Shown here in pieces: positions 14,894-22,939 of a DNA stretch of 31,844 nucleotides. The stretch is from JBBRMY01 sp038230595 (GTDB lineage: Bacteria > Bacteroidota > Ignavibacteria > Tepidaquicellales > Tepidaquicellaceae): assembly GCA_038230595.1 (NCBI GenBank), contig JBBRMY010000012.1, positions 1 to 31,844 on the forward strand, given 5' to 3'. The notes below the pieces were generated by a model that was not told the DNA's origin, ran no database searches, and saw only the letters and a list, made by a program, of their open reading frames with translations. Numbering within the stretch: the first letter of the stretch is position 1; the number at the start of each line of letters is the position of its first letter. Made by a program: the position numbers and the translations under genes.

Positions 14894-16771
14894 TTGCAAA
14901 TAGATCTAAGCGCAGTAAAAAATTTAAAGACTAAAAAGGATATTATTGTCGGAATTGACCTCGGCACTACTAATTCCCTCGTAGCTTATACTGAAAACGG
15001 ATCTCCAAAGATCATTCCAGGCGAAGACGGTTCCATGCTGGTTCCTTCCGTTATTTATATAGATGAAAAAGACAATATTGTAATAGGTGAAAAAGCAAAA
15101 GAGCATCTTATAACTGAAAATGAGAATACTATATATTCAGTTAAAAGACTTATGGGCAAATCATATGAGGATGTTAGGGTCGATTCACATTTGCTTTCAT
15201 ATAATATCAGTGATAAATATAAAGAAGGACTTGTCAGGCTGAGACTAACGGGTAAAGATATTTCACCTATCGAACTATCTTCATACATTTTAAGTGATCT
15301 GAAAAAGCGTGCTGAAAATTTTTTAAAGCAGGACATTACAAAATGCGTAATAACTGTACCGGCATATTTCAATGATGCTCAAAGACAGGCAACAAAGGAT
15401 GCAGGTAAAATAGCAGGACTGAACGTTCTAAGAATTATTAACGAGCCAACTGCAGCAGCTCTTGCATACGGACTTGATAGAAATACTTCCGGCTCGGAAG
15501 AAAAAATAATTGCAGTTTATGATCTTGGTGGCGGAACTTTTGATATTTCGATCTTAAAGCTTAAGGACGGTATATTTGAAGTTCTCGCAACGCATGGTGA
15601 TACATATCTTGGCGGCGATGATTTTGACAGGGAAATAATGAATTATTTTATTAAAAATATTCAGTCTCCTGATAAAACAGATCTGACTAAAAAGGAAATT
15701 AGTCAGCTTCGAACGTTTGCGGAACAAGCGAAAATATTTCTAACTAATAATGAGACATTTGCAAAAAAAATAACTCTCCACGATTCCAAGAAGGAAGTTG
15801 ATCTAACTATTACAATAGTTATGTTTGAATCAATGATCGCTCCGATCATTAAAAGAACTGAAGATGCCTGCCTTAAAGCAATAAAGGATTCGAATGTCAG
15901 TTTAGATAAAATTGATACAGTTGTACTTGTTGGCGGTTCAACAAGAGTTCCCTTGGTATATAAAACAGTGGAAAATGTTTTTAATAAAAAGCCTTTCAAT
16001 GATATTGATCCGGATGAAGTTGTTGCTCTTGGCGCTGCTGTACAGGCTGATATTTTAGCAGGGAACAGAACTGACATTCTTTTGTTAGACGTAGCTCCGC
16101 TTTCACTTGGTATTGAAACAATTGGAGGAGTTATGAGCGTGCTTATTCCCAGGAATACTACAATTCCTTCAAGCGCTTCAGAAAAATATACAACTTACAT
16201 GGATAATCAGACTGGTGTAGTTGTCAATGTTTATCAGGGTGAAAGAGAATTCGTAAAGGATAATCGCATGCTGTCAAAATTTACTCTAAAGAATATTACT
16301 CCTCAGCCTGCAGGAATGCCTAAGATAGAAGTTAAATTTATGATTGATACTGATGGCATCTTAAAAGTAACTGCCATTGATGAAAGAACAGGCAAGGAAC
16401 AATCTATTGAAGTTAAGCCAAAGTATGGTCTTACTGATGAAGAAGTTGAGAATATGATATTTGCAGGACTGAAAAATGCAAAGTCAGATATAAAAATGCG
16501 AATGCTAGCTGAAGCAAGGACTGAAGCAGAAAGTATTCTGAACATAATTGATAAGTTCTTAAAAAATAATTCTGATATTATAACAATTGAAGAATCTGAT
16601 CGTGTAAATGAATATACTGAACAGTTGAGATCTTCTTTGAAAACGGAAGACACTGAACTGATAAGGGAGAATACAAAAAATTTAGATGAAGGTTCATCTG
16701 AGATCGTTCATAAAGTTATGGATTCAGCGTTACAGTCGGCATTACAAAACAGATCTTTAAAGCAGCTATAA
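14894..16771 (+). CDS. hscA: Fe-S assembly Hsp70-type chaperone HscA
   Basis: A 625-residue Hsp70 of the HscA type that uses ATP to release clusters from IscU. The nucleotide domain shows VGIDLGTTNSLVAY, NEPTAAALAYG, YDLGGGTFDISIL, and VLVGGSTRVP. The substrate domain starts with LLLDVAPLSLGIE. The start is a TTG at 14894; there is no ATG before the conserved nucleotide-binding motif, so TTG is the only reasonable choice. The chaperone follows hscB by 22 bases. Length fits the family (about 616). Confidence 0.95.
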   Translation: MQIDLSAVKNLKTKKDIIVGIDLGTTNSLVAYTENGSPKIIPGEDGSMLVPSVIYIDEKDNIVIGEKAKEHLITENENTIYSVKRLMGKSYEDVRVDSHLLSYNISDKYKEGLVRLRLTGKDISPIELSSYILSDLKKRAENFLKQDITKCVITVPAYFNDAQRQATKDAGKIAGLNVLRIINEPTAAALAYGLDRNTSGSEEKIIAVYDLGGGTFDISILKLKDGIFEVLATHGDTYLGGDDFDREIMNYFIKNIQSPDKTDLTKKEISQLRTFAEQAKIFLTNNETFAKKITLHDSKKEVDLTITIVMFESMIAPIIKRTEDACLKAIKDSNVSLDKIDTVVLVGGSTRVPLVYKTVENVFNKKPFNDIDPDEVVALGAAVQADILAGNRTDILLLDVAPLSLGIETIGGVMSVLIPRNTTIPSSASEKYTTYMDNQTGVVVNVYQGEREFVKDNRMLSKFTLKNITPQPAGMPKIEVKFMIDTDGILKVTAIDERTGKEQSIEVKPKYGLTDEEVENMIFAGLKNAKSDIKMRMLAEARTEAESILNIIDKFLKNNSDIITIEESDRVNEYTEQLRSSLKTEDTELIRENTKNLDEGSSEIVHKVMDSALQSALQNRSLKQL

Positions 16772-16888
16772 ACAATTATTCTTTCAAAAAAAGTTTTTAA
16801 ATAATGAAGGCTAAGCACCTTTGTGTGAAACAAATAAAAAAGTTAAATCAAATTTATACTTAAATTAATTTAAAGGAGCAATAAAAGA

Positions 16889-17512
16889 ATGGCAAAAGAA
16901 TGGAAATTCAATGCTCGTCCTTATTCAGACGAAGAAGCAAAATCTTTATTAGCCGGAGTAGTTTCACCGGAAACAACTGACTGGCACTACAACACTCACC
17001 ACAAAGGATATGTCACATTCCTTAACAAGATAGAGACAGAGCTTGAAGGTGCTGACAGAGCAACTGCAAACGGAAATTGGAGCACTTTCGGTGAGCTTAA
17101 AAGAAGATTCACCTGGAATCATGCCGGCGCTTTAATGCATGATGTTTATTGGGATAATCTTGGTGGTGACGGAGATGCTTCAAAAGGACCGGATGTTGTA
17201 AAAGCTATTGAAGCAGAATTCGGAAGCATGGATAAGTGGAAAGCTGATTTTAAAGCTTGCTGCATTTCAGCAAAGCTTTCAGGCTGGGGATCACTTGTTT
17301 TAGACAAGTTATACAGCGGAAGATTACTTAATATTCAGACTGATGAGCATCATTATGGTGCGATCTGGGGCGGTGTTCCTCTTATTGCTTGTGACGTTTT
17401 CGAACACGCTTATTATCATAAAGATGGTCCGGGAAGAGCAAAATATATTGATGCATTCCTGAATAATCTTCACTGGGGCAGAATAAACGACAGATATAAA
17501 AAGTATATGTAA
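16889..17512 (+). CDS. Fe/Mn superoxide dismutase
   Basis: A 207-residue enzyme that disproportionates superoxide. The metal ligands are in the expected places: His in DWHYNTHHKGY, His in the AGALMHDVYWDNL helix, and Asp and His in the IACDVFEHAYYHK motif. The usual W of DVWEHAYY is Phe here. AAAGGAG at 16872-16878 fixes the start. It follows hscA after 117 bases, inside the isc locus. Whether it uses iron or manganese cannot be told from these residues. No signal peptide is seen, so it is cytoplasmic. A terminator follows. Confidence 0.9.
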   Translation: MAKEWKFNARPYSDEEAKSLLAGVVSPETTDWHYNTHHKGYVTFLNKIETELEGADRATANGNWSTFGELKRRFTWNHAGALMHDVYWDNLGGDGDASKGPDVVKAIEAEFGSMDKWKADFKACCISAKLSGWGSLVLDKLYSGRLLNIQTDEHHYGAIWGGVPLIACDVFEHAYYHKDGPGRAKYIDAFLNNLHWGRINDRYKKYM

Positions 17513-17522
17513 TTTTAAGTAC

Positions 17523-17564
17523 TCCCTCTTTATATTGTATATTGCAATTGTAAAGAGGGATTTT
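17523..17564 (+). terminator. terminator after the superoxide dismutase gene
   Basis: A 10-base perfect stem (17523-17532 with 17551-17560) with an 18-base loop, then TTTTA. It suggests that the transcript with the isc genes and/or sod ends here, before the lipoproteins and fdx. Confidence 0.75.
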
Positions 17565-17583
17565 ATTTAATCAAATACTTAGT

Positions 17584-18156
17584 TTGCGCAAAATCTATAG
17601 TTCTGTTCTATTACTGGTGTTATTAGTTTCACCACTTTTTCTTTTTTCATGCAATAAAAGTTCAAATGAACAAAAGGAAGTAAAGAAAAATACTTCCGGT
17701 AACTTTTCCTGGAAAGAAAAACTTGAAATAGATGATATTCCGGAGGCACCGCTAAAAGCTTTTATAAAAGGAGCTGAAGTAAAAATTGACTATATAAATT
17801 TTGAAAAATGGCGTGGCAGCGGTGACAATGTTCTCAACTTTGGAGATAAAAAGCCCGCTCAACTGTGCGGATTTGTCGATAATGATATAGCTATTCATTT
17901 TTTAAGAAAGTCAGGAGATATTGCTAAAGGAGATATCCTTAAGCAGACTTTTGAGAATAATCTTGATAATGTGTCATTGAATTATCATTATTATGAGGGT
18001 GGAAATATTAAAAAAGTCAGCGTACCTTACAACATAGCGCTTCGTATCGATGAAATTACAGATGATGTTGTTAAAGGAAAAATTGCTATTTGCTTTAAGG
18101 ATGATACAAAAAGCTGGATAGCTGGAAAGTTCGAAGCAACTAAATGTTTAAATTAA
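17584..18156 (+). CDS. lipoprotein of unknown function
   Basis: A 190-residue lipoprotein. The start is a TTG (MRKIYSS...), followed by a hydrophobic core and lipobox LFSC with the lipidated Cys near residue 23. The mature part starts with a Lys/Ser linker and then a domain of mixed strands: KAFIKGAEVKIDYINFE, W-R-G-S-G-D-N, L-C-G-F-V-D-N-D-I-A, NVSLNYHYYEGGNIKKV, IAICFKDDTKSWIAGKF and a last E-A-T-K-C. Three Cys remain in the mature domain (besides the lipid Cys), two of which could form a disulfide. No family recognised. It forms a pair with the next lipoprotein, 9 bases downstream. Confidence 0.7.
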   Translation: MRKIYSSVLLLVLLVSPLFLFSCNKSSNEQKEVKKNTSGNFSWKEKLEIDDIPEAPLKAFIKGAEVKIDYINFEKWRGSGDNVLNFGDKKPAQLCGFVDNDIAIHFLRKSGDIAKGDILKQTFENNLDNVSLNYHYYEGGNIKKVSVPYNIALRIDEITDDVVKGKIAICFKDDTKSWIAGKFEATKCLN

Positions 18157-18165
18157 TTATACAAA

Positions 18166-18666
18166 ATGAAAAATTTAATTATTGTTCTATTATTAGCAGT
18201 TTCGGTAGTTCTTTCAGGATGCAATAAAAAAGCTGAAACTACCGGCGAGAAAAAAGAAGAAGTTAAGCCTGATCAGACTCAGGGAACTCCTACAGATAAC
18301 AGCACAAATAAAGATGTACAAAAAGGCAGTCAGGGAAATGATCTAGGTATGAGCGCAGGCTTGCCCTCAAATTACCCAACAGACATTCCTCAGCCTAAAG
18401 ACGGAAAGTGTCTTGGTTCATTGAATTCCAGTGATGGGACTATCGTTACTTTTGAATCTGCACAATCAGTAAAAGATCTTTGGGATTTCTATAAAACGGA
18501 AATGAAAAAGAGTGGATTTGAAATGTCAACTGATACAGGTGAAACTCTCATGAATGAAAAAGGGGGGCTTGCAAGCTGGAAAAAAGATAAAAGAGAAGTC
18601 GGTCTTATGCTGGGAGCTAACACTGATAATTCAAATAAAACATCTTTAGTTCTAACATATAAATAA
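18166..18666 (+). CDS. lipoprotein of unknown function
   Basis: A 166-residue lipoprotein: signal peptide with lipobox LSGC, a 40-residue Lys/Thr/Gln-rich linker, then a compact domain. This begins N-Y-P-T-D-I-P-Q-P, and its core is V-K-D-L-W-D-F-Y-K-T-E-M-K-K-S-G-F-E, ending in a strand T-S-L-V-L-T-Y. The pattern (a P-x-D-I-P opening, then an amphipathic helix ending in G-[WF]) is shared by a group of small uncharacterised envelope lipoproteins. No enzymatic motif is visible. The start ATG lies 9 bases after the previous lipoprotein gene. Confidence 0.72.
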   Translation: MKNLIIVLLLAVSVVLSGCNKKAETTGEKKEEVKPDQTQGTPTDNSTNKDVQKGSQGNDLGMSAGLPSNYPTDIPQPKDGKCLGSLNSSDGTIVTFESAQSVKDLWDFYKTEMKKSGFEMSTDTGETLMNEKGGLASWKKDKREVGLMLGANTDNSNKTSLVLTYK

Positions 18667-18739
18667 TTAAAACACTTGCTGAATAGCTACGGCTTCAGAA
18701 CGCATTTAATACAAATATAAATAAAAAGGATTTTACAAA

Positions 18740-19099
18740 TTGCCAAAAGTAACATTTTTACCATACAATATAACTGTCGAAGGAAAAGTCGGCGAATCGA
18801 TTCTTGATGTTGCACTTGAAAATGATATAGATCTCCAGCATAACTGCGGAGGAGTATGTGCGTGTTCTACCTGCCATGTCATAGTAAAAAAAGGAATGAA
18901 AAATTTTGATGAAATGTCAGATGACGAAGCTGATCAGCTTGATGAAGCAGAAGGATTAACATTAGACTCAAGACTCGGATGTCAGATAAAGATAATGAGT
19001 AATGATGATGAAGATATAATTGTTGAAATTCCGCAGATAAATGAGCAGATCAGAAATTTTTTCCATGAAGGAAAACCTTCAAATACTGTAGAACATTAA
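18740..19099 (+). CDS. fdx: ISC-type [2Fe-2S] ferredoxin
   Basis: A 119-residue adrenodoxin-type ferredoxin that gives electrons for cluster assembly. Ligands Cys36, Cys42, Cys45 and Cys81 are seen in CGGVCACSTC and LGCQI; Cys40 is an additional one found in the ISC group. The start is a TTG (MPKVTFLPYN) with an AAAAAGGA site 9 bases upstream at 18723-18730. It belongs to the isc set but is separated from hscA by sod and two lipoprotein genes. iscX begins 11 bases after its stop. Confidence 0.95.
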   Translation: MPKVTFLPYNITVEGKVGESILDVALENDIDLQHNCGGVCACSTCHVIVKKGMKNFDEMSDDEADQLDEAEGLTLDSRLGCQIKIMSNDDEDIIVEIPQINEQIRNFFHEGKPSNTVEH

Positions 19100-19110
19100 A
19101 AAGAAGATAT

Positions 19111-19317
19111 ATGACCTGGAATGATATAGAAGAAATTGGAATTGAACTTTACGAGAGGATGCCGGAGAAGGATCCCCTTACTGTAAGATACACAGATCTT
19201 TTAAAGTGGATAGAATCACTAGATGATTTTAATGACGATATTTCCAAATCGAATGAATCAAAGCTGGAAGCAGTCCAGATGGCATGGCATGAAGAGTGGA
19301 AAGAAAATCAAAAGTAG
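19111..19317 (+). CDS. iscX: IscX, small acidic ISC adaptor
   Basis: A 68-residue acidic protein that begins MTWNDIEEIGIELYERMPEKDP and continues with R-Y-T-D-L-L-K-W-I-E-S-L-D-D-F and a C-terminal W-H-E-E-W. These are the landmarks of IscX (YfhJ), which binds IscS and iron and modulates cluster formation. The length is normal (about 66). It is the last gene of the isc locus and is followed by a terminator. Confidence 0.93.
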   Translation: MTWNDIEEIGIELYERMPEKDPLTVRYTDLLKWIESLDDFNDDISKSNESKLEAVQMAWHEEWKENQK

Positions 19318-19348
19318 TCATCAATCAAAAAGTAATTATTAATTTAAT

Positions 19349-19380
19349 AAAGCTTTTGCATTAATTGCAGAAGCTTTTTT
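19349..19380 (+). terminator. terminator after iscX, overlapping the next gene's leader
   Basis: A 12-base stem with one mismatch (19349-19360 with 19366-19377) and a 5-base loop, ending in a T-run to 19380. The next start codon is only 4 bases further (19384). Confidence 0.75.
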
Positions 19381-19383
19381 TAT

Positions 19384-20013
19384 ATGCAGATACCATTATT
19401 CCCGTTAAATGTCGTTCTCTTTCCGGGCTCAAAGCTTCCGCTCCATATTTTTGAAGAAAGATATAAGAGCATGATAAATGATTGTATTCAGGATGATAAG
19501 ATCTTTGGTATGAATTATATGTCCGAAAAAAATTTACATTCAACAGGCTGTACTGCAACAGTATCTAAAGTTGTGAAAAGATCTCCTAACGGAGAACTCG
19601 ATATTGAAATAACCGGAGTCAATCGCTTTTTTCTCAGGAAATATGATCTAAATTCAAATGGATATTTTATCGGAGATATTGAAATGCTGGAAGATAATAA
19701 TATTTTTACAAATGAGAATAATTTTGAACATGCAGTTGAAGAGTATAACAAGCTGATAGATATTACTTCCCATGGTCTTTTGGGAAAGATAGATCCCCTT
19801 GATGTAAAATGGAGGAACGGAAAAAACTCGGTCTCATTTTTTATATCTCAAAAGTGTGGTCTTACAATTCAGGAAAGGCAAATGATGCTCGAGATAAATA
19901 CTGAAAATGAACGATTAAAATATCTTGTTAACTATTTTGATAAGCTTATGCCTAAGATCGCTGAGGCTGACAGAATTGCGACTATTATTAAAAATGATGG
20001 ATATCTTCAGTAA
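19384..20013 (+). CDS. Lon N-terminal substrate-binding domain protein
   Basis: A 209-residue protein that consists of the Lon N-terminal (LAN) domain alone, without ATPase or protease parts. It starts IPLFPLNVVLFPG, then LPLHIFEERYKSMINDCI, then F-G-M-N-Y, G-C-T-A-T-V, and a C-terminal helix block I-Q-E-R-Q-M-M-L-E-I. Stand-alone LAN proteins are common in bacteria and may act in substrate recognition. The start lies 4 bases after the T-run of the terminator, so no Shine-Dalgarno can precede it. Expression presumably comes from read-through or from a promoter hidden in iscX. Confidence 0.88.
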   Translation: MQIPLFPLNVVLFPGSKLPLHIFEERYKSMINDCIQDDKIFGMNYMSEKNLHSTGCTATVSKVVKRSPNGELDIEITGVNRFFLRKYDLNSNGYFIGDIEMLEDNNIFTNENNFEHAVEEYNKLIDITSHGLLGKIDPLDVKWRNGKNSVSFFISQKCGLTIQERQMMLEINTENERLKYLVNYFDKLMPKIAEADRIATIIKNDGYLQ

Positions 20014-20097
20014 AAATAAATTATTTTACATAATTTGAAAAACTATTCAATATTTAAAAGCTTGCGAATAAGTGCCTTGTCGAGAGATTATTGATCT

Positions 20098-21111
20098 ATG
20101 ATAGAAATTCCATTAGCTCCTAAAATACTCATCACCCGTACTGATAATCTCGGAGATGTTATCCTAACGCTTCCTGTAATAACTGCTATTAAAAAAGCAC
20201 TGCCTGATTCACAAATTTCATTCTTAATAAAAAAATACACAGCTGAAGCTGTCGATAATTATCCCGGAATTTCTGAGATAATTACGATCAATGAATATGA
20301 TACATTATCAAAAATGACAAATCTTTTCAAAGAAAAAAGATTTGATGTGTCATTGAATATATATCCCCGATATAATGTCGCTCTCGCAGGGTTGTTTGCA
20401 AATATACCCATAAGGATCGGTACTGCATATAGATGGTATTCTTTCCTCTTCAATGAAAAAGTAAAAGTACATCGCAAAGACGGCAGGCGCCATGAATCAG
20501 ATTATAATCTTGATCTTGTAAGGACATTTTTGAACAACAAAGCTGATGTTAAAACCGAGATCAGCTTTCCGACAAATGTAAAAGTCTTTGAAGATCTAAA
20601 GAATAAGCTTCAGGCAAAATATAATTTTAGCTTTGACAGTCCTTACATTATTATCCATCCATTTAGTAAAGGTTCAGCAAAGAAATGGAATTCCGATAAT
20701 TTCATAAAATTAATTTCAGAATTTTTAAATATTCATAAAGGATTTACAGTATTCCTGACAGGGGATGCTTCAGAAAAAGAAATTATTAATGAATTAACTC
20801 TGAAAATAAATTCTATAAACGTATTAAATATAGCAGGAGAAATTTCAATTAAAGAACTTATTGAACTTATCAATATGTCGAGACTTTTCATTTCAAATTC
20901 GACAGGTCCTCTTCATATTGCCGGAGCACTAAATAAAAAAACGATCTCTTTTTTCCCAAGATCAGGTTCAACGATCTCTGAAAGGTGGAAGCCCTTAGGA
21001 TCTAATAATTTTATTTTTGAACCTGAAGCGGATGATCCGGGATCAGAGTTTATTGAAGGTATTGATCCGGAAAAAGTATTATCCAAAAGCCTTGAAATGT
21101 TAAAAGTATGA
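20098..21111 (+). CDS. glycosyltransferase family 9 heptosyltransferase
   Basis: A 337-residue enzyme of the ADP-heptose:LPS heptosyltransferase group (GT9), a two-Rossmann GT-B fold. Seen are KILITRTDNLGDVILTLPV at the start (G-D-V-x-L-T-x-P), F-D-V-S-L-N-I, R-I-G-T-A-Y-R, then in the second half YIIIHPFSKGSAKKWNSDNF, the D-P-S-T-x-like FISNSTGPLHIAGAL (nucleotide-sugar binding), and SFFPRSG. It probably adds a sugar to the LPS core or another surface glycan. It is followed by a DUF3108 protein 71 bases downstream. Confidence 0.9.
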   Translation: MIEIPLAPKILITRTDNLGDVILTLPVITAIKKALPDSQISFLIKKYTAEAVDNYPGISEIITINEYDTLSKMTNLFKEKRFDVSLNIYPRYNVALAGLFANIPIRIGTAYRWYSFLFNEKVKVHRKDGRRHESDYNLDLVRTFLNNKADVKTEISFPTNVKVFEDLKNKLQAKYNFSFDSPYIIIHPFSKGSAKKWNSDNFIKLISEFLNIHKGFTVFLTGDASEKEIINELTLKINSINVLNIAGEISIKELIELINMSRLFISNSTGPLHIAGALNKKTISFFPRSGSTISERWKPLGSNNFIFEPEADDPGSEFIEGIDPEKVLSKSLEMLKV

Positions 21112-21182
21112 ACTACCACAACTCAAACTTGAAACTTATTGTTCAATTAAAAGTTTAAACTATAAAACAATATTAAACAAAA

Positions 21183-22013
21183 ATGACCATTAGAAAAATA
21201 TTATTAGTTATTGTTATTGCAATGTTTGCGTACTCTGCAAATGCTCAGACTGACACATCTGCAAGTCCAAAAGTGTACAGAAAAATAGAGCAAAAAGCAT
21301 TCACAACAGGTGAAAAGCTCACATTTGATATTAATTATGGCTTTATAACTGCGGGCTCTGCAGTAATGAGCGTTGCACCAAATCTAGTTACGATAAACGG
21401 AAGACCTTGCTATGATATATCATTTACAGTTAATTCATCTTCAGGGTTTTCTTCAGTTTATGAAGTGAAAGATTATTATAAATGCTATATGGATGTTGAT
21501 GGATTATTTCCATGGAAATTTGAACAGCATATAAGAGAAGGAAATTATCAGAGAGATTTTGAAGCTATCTTTGATCAGGATAACCATTCTGCAAAAACTT
21601 ATACAGGAGCTTCTGATCCGAAAAAATTTGAAGGTGAATTTACAATACCTGAATATGTACATGATGCTATCAGCGCATTTTATTTTTCACGTACTATGGA
21701 TTACAGTAAGTCTAATGTTGGGGATATAGTGCATCTTCAGAATTTTTATAAAGATCAGACTTTTCCATTAGATGTAAAGTATCTTGGAAAAGAAGATATA
21801 GAAGTCAGTGCAGGAGAGTTCAGATGCATTAAGATCCAGCCATCTGTTAAAGAAGGCGGACTTTTCAAAAGTGAAGGTGATATAACAGTCTGGCTTACAG
21901 ATGATGAAAGAAGATTGCCGGTAAAAGTTCAGTCAAAGATCATCATCGGTTCCGTTGATTCAGACCTTACAGAATACAAAGGACTATCAGGACCATTGAA
22001 CGCAAAAAAGTAA
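21183..22013 (+). CDS. exported DUF3108 protein
   Basis: A 276-residue protein with a signal peptide (MTIRKILLVIVIAMFAYSANAQ, cleavage likely near A-N-A-Q). The mature part matches the DUF3108 pattern: G-E-K-L-T-F-D-I-N-Y-G-F-I-T-A-G-S-A-V-M, D-I-S-F-T-V-N-S-S-S-G-F-S-S-V-Y, E-V-K-D-Y, Y-V-H-D-A-I-S-A-F-Y-F-S-R, and D-V-K-Y-L-G-K-E-D-I-E-V. The family is exported and mostly beta; no activity is known. It is often seen with envelope genes, as here after the GT9 enzyme. It ends before the REP elements. Confidence 0.85.
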   Translation: MTIRKILLVIVIAMFAYSANAQTDTSASPKVYRKIEQKAFTTGEKLTFDINYGFITAGSAVMSVAPNLVTINGRPCYDISFTVNSSSGFSSVYEVKDYYKCYMDVDGLFPWKFEQHIREGNYQRDFEAIFDQDNHSAKTYTGASDPKKFEGEFTIPEYVHDAISAFYFSRTMDYSKSNVGDIVHLQNFYKDQTFPLDVKYLGKEDIEVSAGEFRCIKIQPSVKEGGLFKSEGDITVWLTDDERRLPVKVQSKIIIGSVDSDLTEYKGLSGPLNAKK

Positions 22014-22035
22014 ATTTAAAATACACTCAATTATT

Positions 22036-22059
22036 GTAGGGGCATCACTTGTGATGCCC
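22036..22059 (+). repeat. REP hairpin, GTAG-headed copy 1
   Basis: GTAG at 22036-22039 precedes a perfect 9-base stem (GGGCATCAC at 22040-22048 with GTGATGCCC at 22051-22059) and a 2-base loop. GTAG plus stem-loop is the known signature recognised by REP-associated tyrosine transposases. The first 22 bases from T at 22035 are repeated exactly at 22119. Confidence 0.85.
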
Positions 22060-22072
22060 TTTTAAAATATTG

Positions 22073-22102
22073 AAGGGACATCATAACCGATGTCCTTTTT
22101 TT
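22073..22102 (+). repeat. REP-like hairpin, degenerate, also terminator-like
   Basis: A stem (22073-22082 with 22089-22098) with a core GGACATC / GATGTCC and a run of T to 22102. It resembles the neighbouring REP stems (GGACATC against GGGCATC) but lacks a GTAG foot and may serve to end transcription from the DUF3108 gene. Confidence 0.6.
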
Positions 22103-22119
22103 ATTTGTATTTAAAAACT

Positions 22120-22143
22120 GTAGGGGCATCACTTGTGATGGCC
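22120..22143 (+). repeat. REP hairpin, GTAG-headed copy 2
   Basis: GTAG at 22120-22123 and GGGCATCAC at 22124-22132 followed by GTGATGGCC, which differs from copy 1 by one base (C to G in the stem). It is a direct repeat of copy 1, 84 bases apart, and lies 41 bases before the end of the RAYT gene. Confidence 0.8.
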
Positions 22144-22183
22144 GCTTATAAAATGAAGGATAGCATAACTAAAGCAACCTACG

Positions 22184-22723
22184 TTATTTTTCTTCATTAA
22201 ACCTGTCTTTATTCCAATTTTCAGGATTTTCTATTATATATTGCCTCATGTATTTATATTCTTCTTCGTTTCGAATTACTCTGTCATGAAATCTGGGTTG
22301 CCATTCAAATTGTTTATGATTGTTTTTATTACACCATCTTTTCACATTTGCTTTGTATTGTTGAATAATAAAAGAAACAGACCCCGAATTTGGTTTAGAA
22401 AATTGGTTTGGCTTAAACTTTTTTGGCAAAGTTTCAGTTAAAGACTTTGCAGCAATTTGATTCTCAAAGTCATCTAAATTTATTATGCAATGAATGTGAT
22501 TTGGCATCACAACAAATACATCCAGATTAACATGAGTAAAATGCTGAGAAAGATTCATTAGCTCATTATTTGCATAATTTCCTACTACATTAAAAACCAT
22601 TTTATCTAACTCTATCTTGCCAAAATAATGTTTTTTGTTTTTCGTACAAATTGTTATAAAATAATAACCATTTGTAGAATAATCAAAATCTTTTAACCGA
22701 ATATGTTTCTTTTGAGGTATCAA
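22184..22723 (-). CDS. REP-associated tyrosine transposase (RAYT, TnpA-REP)
   Basis: A 179-residue HUH nuclease of the IS200/IS605-like Y1 transposase family that cuts and moves REP hairpins. The metal-binding HxH motif is in VVMPNHIHCI. The catalytic Tyr candidates lie in the C-terminal helix YKYMRQYIIENPENW, with the RAYT landmark V-I-R-N-E-E-E just before. The N-terminus (R-L-K-D-F-D-Y-S-T-N-G-Y-Y-F-I-T-I-C-T-K-N) is typical, and the frame is intact. REP hairpins lie on both sides. No second transposase or cargo gene is near, as is usual for RAYTs. Confidence 0.93.
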   Translation of the reverse strand: MIPQKKHIRLKDFDYSTNGYYFITICTKNKKHYFGKIELDKMVFNVVGNYANNELMNLSQHFTHVNLDVFVVMPNHIHCIINLDDFENQIAAKSLTETLPKKFKPNQFSKPNSGSVSFIIQQYKANVKRWCNKNNHKQFEWQPRFHDRVIRNEEEYKYMRQYIIENPENWNKDRFNEEK

Positions 22724-22841
22724 AATTAAAAATGGAAACGTTTTGATAATTTAAAAAATATTATTATTTAATGATAGATAACATTTATTCAACGACAATT
22801 CTGTATACATGAAACTTTATAATGATTTTGTAATTACGAGC

Positions 22842-22865
22842 GGGCATCACAAATGATGCCCATAC
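22842..22865 (-). repeat. REP hairpin, inverted copy on the other flank
   Basis: On the minus strand the order is GTAT (complement of 22862-22865) then GGGCATCA, a 4-base loop and TGATGCCC (22842-22861). It is an inverted, slightly diverged copy of the GTAG-headed REPs, so the RAYT gene lies between inverted REPs. It ends 74 bases before queE. Confidence 0.8.
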
Positions 22866-22939
22866 AATTTATACAATTATTCAACCTATTTTATTGCATT
22901 ATCATTTTTAATGATATATCGATTAATTAATTTTAACTA

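Noticed and set aside
16804..16863. 20-codon frame between hscA and sod
   Set aside because: Too short, no ribosome-binding site, Lys-rich as expected by chance in AT-rich DNA.
22035..22140. Two identical 22-base direct repeats 84 bases apart, CRISPR-like at first look
   Set aside because: Only two copies, hairpin symmetrical, a different hairpin in between, GTAG foot, and a RAYT gene adjacent. They are REP elements.
22809..22856. 15-codon frame before queE ending in the REP
   Set aside because: Ends inside the repeat, no ribosome-binding site and no recognisable content. Likely chance.
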